Source: REEB506 sp049317545
Lineage (GTDB): Bacteria > Pseudomonadota > Alphaproteobacteria > Caulobacterales > Aquidulcibacteraceae
Length of the DNA stretch: 64,000 nt
Direction: 5' to 3'
Assembly: GCA_049317545.1 (NCBI GenBank)
Contig: JBMOIB010000005.1
Span: 1 to 64,000, forward strand
Made by a program: the position numbers and the translations under genes. Of this stretch, positions 54,076 through 62,930 are shown piece by piece; the first letter of the stretch is position 1, and each line of letters starts with the position of its first letter. Below the pieces are notes generated by a model. The model had not been told where the DNA came from. It was given only the letters and a program-made list of their open reading frames with translations, and did no database searches.

Positions 54076-54911
54076 CCATCATCGGCTTCGTCGGCAGCGT
54101 GTTTTCGCCCTATTACAAGGCCGCAGGCAGCGCCGACCCCGAGGATTATTGCGCGATCAACGTGGCGCTTTACGGCGCGACGAAACGATGGGCGATGACC
54201 GAACGCAACAGCGCGTCGCTGGAACGCTCACAGGAGGTGCTGCGCGTCGGTCGTAGCGCGATGGCGTGGCGCGACGGCGCCCTCCTGATCGAGATCGACG
54301 AGCGCTGCGCGCCGGCGCCAATTCCGATCCGAGGAAGGGTCGAATTGCGTCCGCTGACGCTGACGTCAGGCGCATTCGCTTTGGACGGCGCGGGCCGCCA
54401 TCTGTGGCGGCCGATCGCACCGCTGGCTGAGGTGACAGCCGATTTCGATGCGCCGGGTTTGCGATGGCGCGGCCACGGCTATTTCGACCACAATATCGGC
54501 GATGAAGCGCTCGACGCCGGGTTTCGCTCCTGGACGTGGTCGCGCGGCCAGTCGGGCTCGTCGGCCCTGATTCAGTTCGACGTCGAGCGCCGCACGGGAG
54601 AGCATGACCGGCTCGGCCTGCAGATCGAACCCTCAGGCGCGATCACGCACGTCAACCCGGGCGCCCCCGTAAAGCTCGAGACTTCATTCTGGAGAATTGC
54701 CCGGACCGCACGCAGCCAGGGCGCCGCCCGCGTCGTGGAAACGTGGGAAGACACGCCCTTTTATGCGCGCTCCAAAATTCGCACCGCATTCGAGGGGCGC
54801 GAATTCGACGCCGTTCACGAGTCGCTTGACCTCGACCGCTTCAGTTCGCGCTGGGTGCAGTCCCTGCTCGGGTTCCGCATGCCGCGCAGGACTGGGCCGC
54901 TGCGCGGCTGA
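53980..54911 (+). CDS. crtC: Acyclic carotenoid 1,2-hydratase (start unresolved)
   Basis: The frame has a full CrtC domain: QPGGYAWWYVDAISACGAHG, GFVGSVFSPYYKAAG, INVALYGATKRWAMTERN and a C-terminal RFSSRWVQSLLGFRMPRR. CrtC adds water to the C-1,2 double bond in the spirilloxanthin pathway. But in this frame there is no ATG, GTG or TTG between 53709 and the conserved domain. The likely start ATG ATG at 53980 lies in the crtD frame; one extra base near 53990 would join it to the CrtC domain (about 310 residues). So either a sequence error, a mutation, a non-standard start, or coupling by frameshift. Confidence 0.8.
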
Positions 54912-54921
54912 CGGACCGCCG

Positions 54922-55263
54922 CTAGGCCTCGAGCACCCGGTAAGTCGTGCGTGTGTTCAACCAGAAGCCATACGCCGCCAGCGCGCCGACATAGGCGGCC
55001 AAGTCGAACAGCGACAGCGAATGGTGCACGCGCGTGACGAAGAACGCCACGACCGTGAGCGCGCCCGCTGCGAAAAGGAACAGCGTCACGAGCGCAGGTG
55101 CGACGTCCGCGAGGATCGACAGCGACTGATGCAGTTCCTTCGGCTCGACGCCCGCATCCGCCATGCGGCGCAACTTAAGCTCCGCACGCTGACGATGGCG
55201 AATGGCCGAGCGCACGAACCAGAGCGCGACGGCCAGAAACGCGATACCTACCCAATACGCCAT
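54922..55263 (-). CDS. Small membrane protein downstream of crtB
   Basis: 113 residues: an N-terminal helix (YWVGIAFLAVALWFVRSAI), a basic linker and two more helices (LVTLFLFAAGALTVVAFFV; LAAYVGALAAYGFWL). No family recognised. The ATG at 55263 has a perfect GGAGGAATTC site. It lies 19 bp after crtB on the same strand, so it is probably co-expressed with crtIB. Confidence 0.7.
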   Translation of the reverse strand: MAYWVGIAFLAVALWFVRSAIRHRQRAELKLRRMADAGVEPKELHQSLSILADVAPALVTLFLFAAGALTVVAFFVTRVHHSLSLFDLAAYVGALAAYGFWLNTRTTYRVLEA

Positions 55264-55282
55264 GAATTCCTCCGTACCGGCC

Positions 55283-56347
55283 TCAAATGCGCGACGTTGT
55301 GCGCTCGCGCTCGCCCATGCGTGCAAACAAGTCCCACACCCAGCCCCAGTTTACATCCACCCACTGCCAGGGCGTCGTAATCGACTGCGCATGCGACGGT
55401 CGGTACGCGCGGGACGGACCGCCAAGCGCTTCGGCGAGAAATCGCGTTTGCGGAAGCGGAGGATCCATGGCGTGCGCCGCCGGGCCAGGACTCACGGCCT
55501 GCGCGAGTGCGACCGCACACAAGAACAACTTCCGCCGCCCATTGACGCGGGCGCGACGCTGGAACGCGCCCATGCCGAGTTGACGAACCTCTTCGCCAAT
55601 CTCGGCGTAGATGCGCCGCGCGGCCGCAATGGCCGGCCGGTAGGCGAGCGCGAGACCCGCAATGCCGGCATCGGCGCGGCGATAGAGCGCATCGGCATGG
55701 CGCAGCAGCCTCTCGGTCACTGCCGTCAACGCGGGCGATGGCGCGGGATCGGCGAGGAAGGCGTCGGGATCGAGCCCCGCTTCGCGCATCCACGCGCGCG
55801 GCAGGTAGAGGCGTCCGGCGCGCGCATCTTCGCCGACGTCGCGAGCAATGTTCGTGAACTGCATGGCGACGCCGAGGTCGCAGGCGCGCGCCGCAAGCGG
55901 CAAAGACCGCGCGTCCATCAGAGCCGCCATCATGGCGCCCACCGAGCCCGCCACGCGCGCGGCGTAATCGTTCAAGTCGTCGATGGTCTCGTAGCGCCGC
56001 GCGCTTACGTCCCAAGACAAGCCTTCGATCAGGGCGAGCAAAAGCGATTTCGGCACGTTGAATTCGGCGACCGCGTCAGCCAAGGCGCGATCAACGGGCG
56101 AGTCCGCCGGCGCGCCCGCGTAGGCGAGATCCAAACGCGCAGTCAAACGCGCGATAGCCGCGCCGCTGCCGGCCTGCAGATCGATCATGTCGTCCGAGAC
56201 GCGGCAAAAGGCGTAGAGCGCAAACGCGCCGGTCCGCACGCGCGCCGGCAAGAGCCTGGAAGCGGCATGAAACGAGTGCGACCCTTCGCGGATCAACGCG
56301 CGGCAGGCGGCCAGGTCGGCTGGAGAGGCGAAGCGGTCAGGTCGCAT
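55283..56347 (-). CDS. crtB: Phytoene synthase
   Basis: 354 residues, squalene/phytoene synthase family. SHSFHAASRLLPARVR, first Asp motif FCRVSDDMIDL, second AMQFTNIARDVGEDARAGRLYLP (in parts). Condenses two GGPP to phytoene. Its first 11 bp overlap the crtI end. A C-terminal extension of about 50 residues after SPGPAA is not typical. Confidence 0.96.
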   Translation of the reverse strand: MRPDRFASPADLAACRALIREGSHSFHAASRLLPARVRTGAFALYAFCRVSDDMIDLQAGSGAAIARLTARLDLAYAGAPADSPVDRALADAVAEFNVPKSLLLALIEGLSWDVSARRYETIDDLNDYAARVAGSVGAMMAALMDARSLPLAARACDLGVAMQFTNIARDVGEDARAGRLYLPRAWMREAGLDPDAFLADPAPSPALTAVTERLLRHADALYRRADAGIAGLALAYRPAIAAARRIYAEIGEEVRQLGMGAFQRRARVNGRRKLFLCAVALAQAVSPGPAAHAMDPPLPQTRFLAEALGGPSRAYRPSHAQSITTPWQWVDVNWGWVWDLFARMGERERTTSRI

Positions 56348-57872
56348 GCGGCACCAATTGATCGAGAAGTTGCGCGCTCGTCAGAACCCCGGGAACGCCC
56401 GCGCCGGGATGGGTTCCAGCGCCGACCATGTAGAGGTTGCGGAGCTCCTCTGACCGATTGTGCGGCCGGAACCAGGCGCTTTGCCAGAGCAAAGGCTCGA
56501 GGCTGAACCCAGCGCCCTTCGTCGAATTGAGTTCGTCGCGGAAGTGCAGTGGGTTCATGATTTTCGAGGTCACGACATGCTTGCCGAGATCGGGCAGCAC
56601 GGTCGCTTCGAGCCGCGCCTGGACGGCCGCGCGGCGCCGTTCGGATTCGATCGTCCAGTCGGTGCCGCTGTCGAGGTTCGGCACCGGGCAGAGCGCGTAA
56701 AAGGCGTCGCCGCCGGGCGGGGCGAGATTGGGATCGGTCGCCGTCGGGCGATGAAGATAGAGGCTGAAATCCGGCGCAAGCTTCTTGCGTCGGAAAATGT
56801 CCTTCAACAGCTCGCCATAGCGCGGACCGAGCAAAATCGAATGATGCGGAAGGGAATCGTAACGGCGATCGGTTCCGAAGTACCAGACGAACAATCCCAT
56901 CGAATAGTCCGACGTCTTCGTTTTTGAAGCGGTCCACCGGCGGCGACGGCCGGGGATCAGATTGTCGTAGGCCCAGGTCGCATCGGCGTTGCAGACGATC
57001 TGGCTCGCCTGCATCGTCTCGCCGTTCGCAAGGCGTACGCCGACGGCTGCTCCGTCCTTGCTCAGGATTTCCCGCACCTCGGCGTTGAGGCGAACCGTTC
57101 CGCCCTGCCCCTCGATCAGGCGCACCAGCCCATCGACGATCGCCGCAGTTCCGCCAATGGCGGAATGCACGCCATAGGTGCGCTCGAGGTGCGCAATGAG
57201 GCAGTAGATCGAGGTTACGGAGTACGGATTCCCGCCGATCAACAGCGGATGAAAGCTGAATACTGTGCGGATCCGCGGATCCTTGAAGTAGCGCGAGACG
57301 AACGCATACACGGACTGGTGCCCGCTCAGGCTGAGGACATCCGGGATGTGCTTCAGAAAGGTCGCAAACGAGGCGAAATGCACCGTCCCCATCCGCATGA
57401 AGCCGATGTCGTACGCGCGGCGACTCGCCTCCAGATAGCGGTCGTAGCCGGCGACATCGCCCGGGGCGAAGCGGGCGATTTCCGCGCGCATCGCGTCGGC
57501 GTCAGACGAACACGCGAACACCTGCCCGTCATCGAACCGGATATTGTAGAACGGCTCCATCGGGCGCAGGTCGATGTCGTCGGCCATGCGTTTACCGCAA
57601 AGCGCCCAAAGCTCTTCAAGCAGAAACGGCGCGGTGATGATCGTCGGCCCGGCGTCAAAGGTGTAGCCGTCCTGGCGAAAGACGCGCGCCCGCCCGCCTG
57701 GCTGGTCGAGCTTTTCCAGTACGGTGACCGCATAGCCCTTGGCGCCGAGACGGACCGCGGCGGCGAGCCCGCCAAAGCCCGATCCTATGACGATCGCACG
57801 CTTTTTCGCGCGTCGCCCATCGCTTTCAGGCCTAGCCGTAAGGCCAGCCTCGCGGACATCAAGTGTCAACAT
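56337..57872 (-). CDS. crtI: Phytoene desaturase
   Basis: 511 residues. FAD motif AIVIGSGFGGLAAAVRLGAKGY near residue 30, HPLLIGGNPYSVTSIYCLIAHLE (in parts), FVWYFGTDRRYD and C-terminal NLYMVGAGTHPGAGVPGVL. Converts phytoene to neurosporene or lycopene. The first ATG (57872) lies inside a PpsR palindrome and has a weak ribosome site; a TTG at 57896 is also open. Divergent from a DUF3429 gene. Confidence 0.96.
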   Translation of the reverse strand: MLTLDVREAGLTARPESDGRRAKKRAIVIGSGFGGLAAAVRLGAKGYAVTVLEKLDQPGGRARVFRQDGYTFDAGPTIITAPFLLEELWALCGKRMADDIDLRPMEPFYNIRFDDGQVFACSSDADAMRAEIARFAPGDVAGYDRYLEASRRAYDIGFMRMGTVHFASFATFLKHIPDVLSLSGHQSVYAFVSRYFKDPRIRTVFSFHPLLIGGNPYSVTSIYCLIAHLERTYGVHSAIGGTAAIVDGLVRLIEGQGGTVRLNAEVREILSKDGAAVGVRLANGETMQASQIVCNADATWAYDNLIPGRRRRWTASKTKTSDYSMGLFVWYFGTDRRYDSLPHHSILLGPRYGELLKDIFRRKKLAPDFSLYLHRPTATDPNLAPPGGDAFYALCPVPNLDSGTDWTIESERRRAAVQARLEATVLPDLGKHVVTSKIMNPLHFRDELNSTKGAGFSLEPLLWQSAWFRPHNRSEELRNLYMVGAGTHPGAGVPGVLTSAQLLDQLVPHAT

Positions 57873-57881
57873 TGCACGACA
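57864..57881. promoter_or_regulatory. PpsR/CrtJ site at the crtI start
   Basis: TGTCAACATTGCACGACA, a perfect TGTC-N10-GACA, extended to AGTGTC/GACACT arms. It covers the crtI ATG (57872-57870). A possible promoter for crtI lies just upstream: TTGTCA (57909-57904) and TATTAA (57888-57883), 15 bp apart. Half sites TGTCAA (57929) lie further up. Confidence 0.75.
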
Positions 57882-57967
57882 CTTAATACCGTCCAAAGAT
57901 GGGTGACAAGGCCAAAACCGGCCGATAGTGTCAAGACTGACGGGCGTCGTTTCGGCAGCGCCTCTGG

Positions 57968-58459
57968 ATGAATTCGTTGTCGCAGCCGATCGCCCCCTCC
58001 GTGAATCGCCCGGCCCTCATGGCGGCGTTGATCGCATCCGGAGCGACCCCGGTGCTCGTGTGCGCCGCCGCCGCGGTCCTGGCGCCGCCAGACCTCGCCG
58101 CCGCAGCCGCCTCAGCCTGCCTGAAGTATTCGGCCGTGGTGATCGGCTTCCTCGGCGGCATTCGATGGGGCGCGGAGCTGATGCGCAACCCAAGCGCCCC
58201 CAATCCGGGACGCCTCGTCGCTGCAGCCTCGACCACGGTCCTCGCATGGGCAGGCTTGATCCTCGAGCGTCAGACCCAGCTCGCCTTCGCGCTGCTGTTG
58301 GCCGGCGCCGGCGTTCTGCTGGTTTGGGATCTGCGCGCCGCAGCGATCGGGCTGCTTCCCGCTTGGACGGCGCGCCTACGCATCATGGCGACGATCACGG
58401 CGGCGGCGGGCATTGCGGCGGTGATCGCGTTCGGTCCGGGCGCGGACGGTTTCTACTAG
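57968..58459 (+). CDS. DUF3429 membrane protein
   Basis: 163 residues with about five hydrophobic helices. The stretch YSAVVIGFLGGIRWGAELMRN is the hallmark of the DUF3429 family; function unknown. Divergent from crtI across 95 bp with the PpsR site, so it may be co-regulated. Followed 21 bp later by another membrane gene. Confidence 0.75.
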   Translation: MNSLSQPIAPSVNRPALMAALIASGATPVLVCAAAAVLAPPDLAAAAASACLKYSAVVIGFLGGIRWGAELMRNPSAPNPGRLVAAASTTVLAWAGLILERQTQLAFALLLAGAGVLLVWDLRAAAIGLLPAWTARLRIMATITAAAGIAAVIAFGPGADGFY

Positions 58460-58480
58460 CACAGGACAAGCGAGGCGTTC

Positions 58481-59188
58481 ATGTGGCCCTTCACGCTCTT
58501 TGTCTTCGCCCACATCTGCACCGGCGCAATTGGCCTTCTGATGTTCTGGGCGCCGATGTTGTCGCGAAAGGGGGGCGCCACCCACAGGCTTTGGGGGCGA
58601 CGTTTCGCTTACTCCATGCTGATCACCGGCGCGCTGGCGGTCGCCATGGGCACGTGCACGCTGATCGATCCGCTCGGAACGCACCCCCATCAGACCGATC
58701 CCGTCTTCGTTCGCGGCATTTTCGGCTGGATGATGATCTATCTTGCGCTGCTGACGATCAGCCTCGCCTGGCATGGGGTGATGGTCGTTCGCAATGCCCG
58801 CACGCCGAAGGCCAATCGCCAGATCTTCGATGTCGCGCTGCAGGCGATCGTCATCATCGCGGCGCTGAATTGCGCAATCCGGGGCTACCTGATCGGGCAA
58901 CCGTTGATGATGCTCATCGCAACCATCGGCGTGGCTTCGGGCGCCACCAATTTGTGGTTCAGCTTCACAGAAAACCACAAGCCGCTTGAGCATGTCCGCG
59001 AGCACGTCAAAGCCAGCGTCGGCGCCGGCATCTCCGTTTATACGGCCTTTCTTGCGTTCGGCGCCGTCCGCCTGATTCCCGAGCACGTGTTCAACCCGGC
59101 GCTATGGTCGGCGCCGACGATCATCGGCATCAGCATCATCCTCTACTTTCAGCGGCGGTTCAGCGCTTCGCGCCCTATCAGATCCTGA
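58481..59188 (+). CDS. Multi-pass membrane protein, DUF2306-like
   Basis: 235 residues, about seven helices. PFTLFVFAHICTGAIGLLMFW and RKGGATHRLWGRRFAYSML resemble DUF2306-type proteins. No known role. Its 3' end overlaps the bchO 3' end by 11 bp on the other strand. With the DUF3429 gene it forms a two-gene plus-strand unit between crtI and bchO. Confidence 0.7.
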   Translation: MWPFTLFVFAHICTGAIGLLMFWAPMLSRKGGATHRLWGRRFAYSMLITGALAVAMGTCTLIDPLGTHPHQTDPVFVRGIFGWMMIYLALLTISLAWHGVMVVRNARTPKANRQIFDVALQAIVIIAALNCAIRGYLIGQPLMMLIATIGVASGATNLWFSFTENHKPLEHVREHVKASVGAGISVYTAFLAFGAVRLIPEHVFNPALWSAPTIIGISIILYFQRRFSASRPIRS

Positions 59189-60047
59189 GCGCGTCGAGAA
59201 TAATTTCGGCGGCGCGGTCGGGCCGCTCTTCGTGCGCCAGATGGCCTACACCGGGCAATGCGACGAGCTTCGCGCAGGGAAGAAGCCCGGCGCTGTCGCG
59301 CGCCACTTGCGGGGCCACCGCCTGGTCATTTTCCCCGTAGACCAAGGTTGTCGGCGTCGTCAGCCGCGGCAGATCGGCCTGCAACGGGGCGAGATCCCAT
59401 TGCGCCATCATGCCGAGCGTGGCGGCCACATGCCCCGGTGAGCGGAAGAGACGCCGGTACAGGTCGAGCCCCGTCGCGTCGATGCGCGAGCCGGTCTGCA
59501 CGATCAAACGCTCAACCGCCGCAGGATCGCGCGCGCCGGCGGCGAAAAAATGCGGGGCAACCGGATTCATGAAGAGGAGCTTGGCCAGTGACGGAAAGAT
59601 GAGACCCGTGGCGCCGGGAAACGGCTTCAGCGCGCCATTCAGGCTCACCAGCGCCCGCACCTGCACCAGACTGTCGATCACCATGCGCAAGGCGATCGCG
59701 GCCCCAGCCGAATGTCCGACAATCACCTGCGGCTCGACGCCAAGCGCCTCCACAAGCATCGCGACCCCCTGCGCCATCGCCGGCAGCGTGAGCCCGCGCG
59801 ACGGTGGGGTCTCGGTGAACCCGTGACCGGGCAAATCGAGCGCAATGATCATCGCGTGTTCGGCGAGCGCGGGGGCGACGTCACGCCAGGAGTGCGTCGA
59901 GGCGCCGGTTCCATGCAGCAGCAGAACGGCAGGTCCCGCGCCCGTCACCTGCACGTGCCAACGCAATCCGCCCGCCTCGACGAAGCGGCTTGCGGCGCGG
60001 TTCGGCCAATCGCCGCCGTCGCGCGCCCAGTCGAGCTTCACGCTCAT
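59178..60047 (-). CDS. bchO: BchO, alpha/beta hydrolase linked to Mg chelatase
   Basis: 289 residues. Oxyanion motif LLLHGTGASTHSW, nucleophile VIVGHSAGAAIAL, acid in YGENDQAVAP and His in LPGVGHLAHEERPD. Always found with bchID; exact reaction unsettled, proposed to aid Mg chelation. ATGA overlap with bchD. Confidence 0.94.
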   Translation of the reverse strand: MSVKLDWARDGGDWPNRAASRFVEAGGLRWHVQVTGAGPAVLLLHGTGASTHSWRDVAPALAEHAMIIALDLPGHGFTETPPSRGLTLPAMAQGVAMLVEALGVEPQVIVGHSAGAAIALRMVIDSLVQVRALVSLNGALKPFPGATGLIFPSLAKLLFMNPVAPHFFAAGARDPAAVERLIVQTGSRIDATGLDLYRRLFRSPGHVAATLGMMAQWDLAPLQADLPRLTTPTTLVYGENDQAVAPQVARDSAGLLPCAKLVALPGVGHLAHEERPDRAAEIILDALRI

Positions 60048-61762
60048 GACGCGAGCGTTTTGACGACGTCGGCCATCGCCTTGGCTTGCGGAAACGGCAG
60101 CGGCACGTAGCGTGCGCCCATCGCCTCGCTTAGCGCGCGCGCCTCCGGTTGCGGGCGCGGGGAGGAATCGATGAAGGCGACCCCGATCGCATGGGCCTTG
60201 AAGCCGCGTGCGGATTCGAGCGCCTGCGCCTGGGCCTCTTCGCGGGCGCCGATTCCTGCGCGGGTGACGTTGGCGCGACCGTCCGTGAGCAGAACGACGC
60301 TCGGCGTGCGCCCCTGCGCCCGCTCCGACAAAGCCAGGCGCAAGGCCGCATCGAGCGCCGAAGCGAGCGGCGTGCCGCCGCCGCCCGGCAGGTCTGCGAG
60401 CGCCCGCTTGGCGCGAGTCAGCGACCGCGTCGGCGGCAAAATGGTCTCCGCGCCCGTCTTGCGGAAAGCGATCAACGCCGCCCGCGTGCGCCGCACATAG
60501 GCCTGCGCCAAAAGCAGCTCCACCGCGCCCTTGCACTCGGCGAGCCGGTTCAGCGCCGCCGAGCCCGACGCGTCGACGACGAAGATCGTGGTGGCCTCGG
60601 ACTTTTCGATCCGGCGCTGGAGACGAAAATCCTCCGCGCGCACGAGTACTGCGGCGCGCGCCTGCGGCTGCTCACGGCGGCGCAGCGCCTGCCAGCTCGC
60701 GGCGGCGCGCAGAGTGGCGGGAATATCGAGCCGCAGCCCACGCCCGAGCTTGCCCGGCCTGACACCCGCAGGCCGCCCGCGCGCGCCGCCCTTCTTGTCA
60801 GACCCGGCGCGGCCGCGGCTCTGCTGGCGGGCGATATTGGCGGCGATCTGCGCCAGCAGGTCTTCCGGCGCCGCCGCCTGCACGGCGTCGAGAACGCGAT
60901 CCGCCAGGGTTTGCGGCGTGTCCTCGGCCTGTGACGACTCCGGCGGGCGTTCGTCCGGGTTCGGCTGATCGGGCGCGTCCATCTCCGGAAGGATCAGCGC
61001 GCGCGGCGCCAACACGAGACGCGCCGCGAGGATCAGATCCTCCTCATCAATAGCTTCGACGCCGCGCAGCGCCGCCGCCGCGCGGGCCGCGCGCAGAGCC
61101 AGGATCGGCGCGCGCAGCGAAACGATGCCGAACGCCGCTGCAGCCGTGACGAGAGCCTCGATGGCCGCCTCGCCTGGCGGGGCAACGCCGCTCAGTCCGG
61201 CGCGCGCTGCTGTGACGACGGCGAGGAGATCTGGATCGATCGGCCCACGCCCCGCCGTACGCAAACCATCCAGATCGAGATGGAAAGCCAACCGTTCGCT
61301 CAGGATGGCGCCGGCGCGCTCGTCGGGTTCGGCGCCTTCGTCGAGCGCGACGATCGCAAAGGACGTCGCGGCTGAGAACGTCAGGCCTTCGCGCACGCTC
61401 TCCAGCCGCCCGCGATCGAGCACGGCCGCAATCCGCGCCGCAGCGCCAGCCTCCATCCGCTCGGCCATGGCCGCGACGAGGACTCCGCCGTTGGCCTCCG
61501 CCAGCACGCCGGCGCGCGCCACGGCGCGCCCAGCCTTCAAGGTCGCCACGAGATCGAGCCCACCGAGCAGGCGGTCGTCATCGATTGAAAGGGGCAGCCG
61601 TCGCAACGGCCGTTCGAGCATGACGCGCAGATCGTCGAGCCATAGGTCCCGCGCCGGGCCGGGGCGTGCGCGCAGCACCGCGCCGCCGAGCCCTGCCGGA
61701 TCGATCGCCAGCAGCGCCGCTGCGGCGATTGCGTCCGCCCAGCGCGCGTCGGCGGCGCTCAT
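60044..61762 (-). CDS. bchD: Magnesium chelatase subunit D
   Basis: 572 residues. A degenerate AAA+ N-terminal domain, a Pro/acid-rich linker (about residues 295-360) and a C-terminal von Willebrand A domain with the MIDAS motif VVDASGSAA. Forms the double ring with BchI that drives BchH. ATGA overlap with bchI. Confidence 0.96.
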   Translation of the reverse strand: MSAADARWADAIAAAALLAIDPAGLGGAVLRARPGPARDLWLDDLRVMLERPLRRLPLSIDDDRLLGGLDLVATLKAGRAVARAGVLAEANGGVLVAAMAERMEAGAAARIAAVLDRGRLESVREGLTFSAATSFAIVALDEGAEPDERAGAILSERLAFHLDLDGLRTAGRGPIDPDLLAVVTAARAGLSGVAPPGEAAIEALVTAAAAFGIVSLRAPILALRAARAAAALRGVEAIDEEDLILAARLVLAPRALILPEMDAPDQPNPDERPPESSQAEDTPQTLADRVLDAVQAAAPEDLLAQIAANIARQQSRGRAGSDKKGGARGRPAGVRPGKLGRGLRLDIPATLRAAASWQALRRREQPQARAAVLVRAEDFRLQRRIEKSEATTIFVVDASGSAALNRLAECKGAVELLLAQAYVRRTRAALIAFRKTGAETILPPTRSLTRAKRALADLPGGGGTPLASALDAALRLALSERAQGRTPSVVLLTDGRANVTRAGIGAREEAQAQALESARGFKAHAIGVAFIDSSPRPQPEARALSEAMGARYVPLPFPQAKAMADVVKTLAS

Positions 61763-62781
61763 GCGATCGCCAACTCGTCGAGCGCGCGTTCGATGCGCAC
61801 GGTGGAGCCGACGTCGTCGAGGGGATTGCGGCGCAGGCGGTGGCGCAAAGCCATGGGCGCCACCGCGCGCAGGTGGGCCGTCGTCGCCTGGCTTGCACCC
61901 TCGAGCGCGGCGAAGGCGCGGGCGGCGCGCAACAGGGTGAGCTCGCCGCGCAGACCGTCGGCGCCGAGCGCAATGCACAAGCGGGCGCCGGCCTCAAGTA
62001 CGGCGTCCGGCGTCGCCAAATCTCGAATGCGTAAGCGCGCGGCGCTGACGCGATCGCGCGTGGCCAGATCGGCGGCGCGCCAAGCCGCAGCGAACCCCTC
62101 TGCGTCGCGGTCGAAGGCGTCGCGCCGTTTCACCACCTCGATGCGCTGGGCGAGATCGCGGGGCGTGACGACCTCAACGCTGAGGCCGAAGCGGTCGAGC
62201 AATTGCGGGCGAAGTTCGCCCTCTTCCGGATTGCCGCTGCCGACAAGGACAAAGCGCGCCGGGTGGCGCACGCTCAGGCCCTCGCGCTCCACGACGTTCT
62301 CGCCTGAGGCGGCGACGTCGAGCAGAAGGTCGACGATGTGGTCCTCCAGGAGGTTCACTTCATCGATGTACAGGAAGCCGCGATTGGCGCGCGCCAGCAG
62401 GCCCGGCTCGAACGCCTTCTCGCCGCGGGTCAGCGCCCGTTCCAGATCGAGCGCGCCGACGACCCTATCCTCTGTGGCCCCAAGCGGCAGATCGACGACC
62501 GGTGCGGGGATTTCAGCCGACGTCGGTTTGCGCCCTTCGCGGAGCGCGCAGCCCTCGACGCAGGCCGCCGGCGCGCGCGGGTCGCAATGGTAGGCGCAGC
62601 CCGCGACCACTTCGAGCGGCGGCAGGAGCGCCGCAAGTCCCCGAACGGCCGTCGATTTCCCGGTCCCGCGGTCGCCGAACACCATGACGCCGCCGATTGC
62701 TGGGTCGACCGCGGCGATGAGCAGCGCGGTCTTCATGTCGTCCTGGCCGACGATGGCGGAAAACGGAAACGTGGGGCGCAT
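61759..62781 (-). CDS. bchI: Magnesium chelatase ATPase subunit I
   Basis: 340 residues, AAA+ ATPase. Walker A VFGDRGTGKSTAVRGLA, Walker B RGFLYIDEVNLLEDH, sensor GSGNPEEGELRPQLLDRF. Powers Mg insertion into protoporphyrin. The 150 bp between it and the divergent DUF3422 gene hold no strong PpsR pair. Confidence 0.97.
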   Translation of the reverse strand: MRPTFPFSAIVGQDDMKTALLIAAVDPAIGGVMVFGDRGTGKSTAVRGLAALLPPLEVVAGCAYHCDPRAPAACVEGCALREGRKPTSAEIPAPVVDLPLGATEDRVVGALDLERALTRGEKAFEPGLLARANRGFLYIDEVNLLEDHIVDLLLDVAASGENVVEREGLSVRHPARFVLVGSGNPEEGELRPQLLDRFGLSVEVVTPRDLAQRIEVVKRRDAFDRDAEGFAAAWRAADLATRDRVSAARLRIRDLATPDAVLEAGARLCIALGADGLRGELTLLRAARAFAALEGASQATTAHLRAVAPMALRHRLRRNPLDDVGSTVRIERALDELAIA

Positions 62782-62930
62782 GCAATCCTCTAGAGCGGCG
62801 ACGCGGGTTCAAATGACCATGCCTCGGCCGTCGCGTCCAATGGCGCATTTGGCCGCCGCCGGCATCTTCCGCCCTTGACGCGGGGGCTGCGCATGTCACG
62901 TGCTATCACTTTACAACCGGGACGGGTCCG

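Noticed and set aside
62782..62930. PpsR site for bchI (TGTCACGTGCTATCAC...)
   Set aside because: TGT and ACA halves are 16 bases apart, not 12, so it does not fit the consensus.
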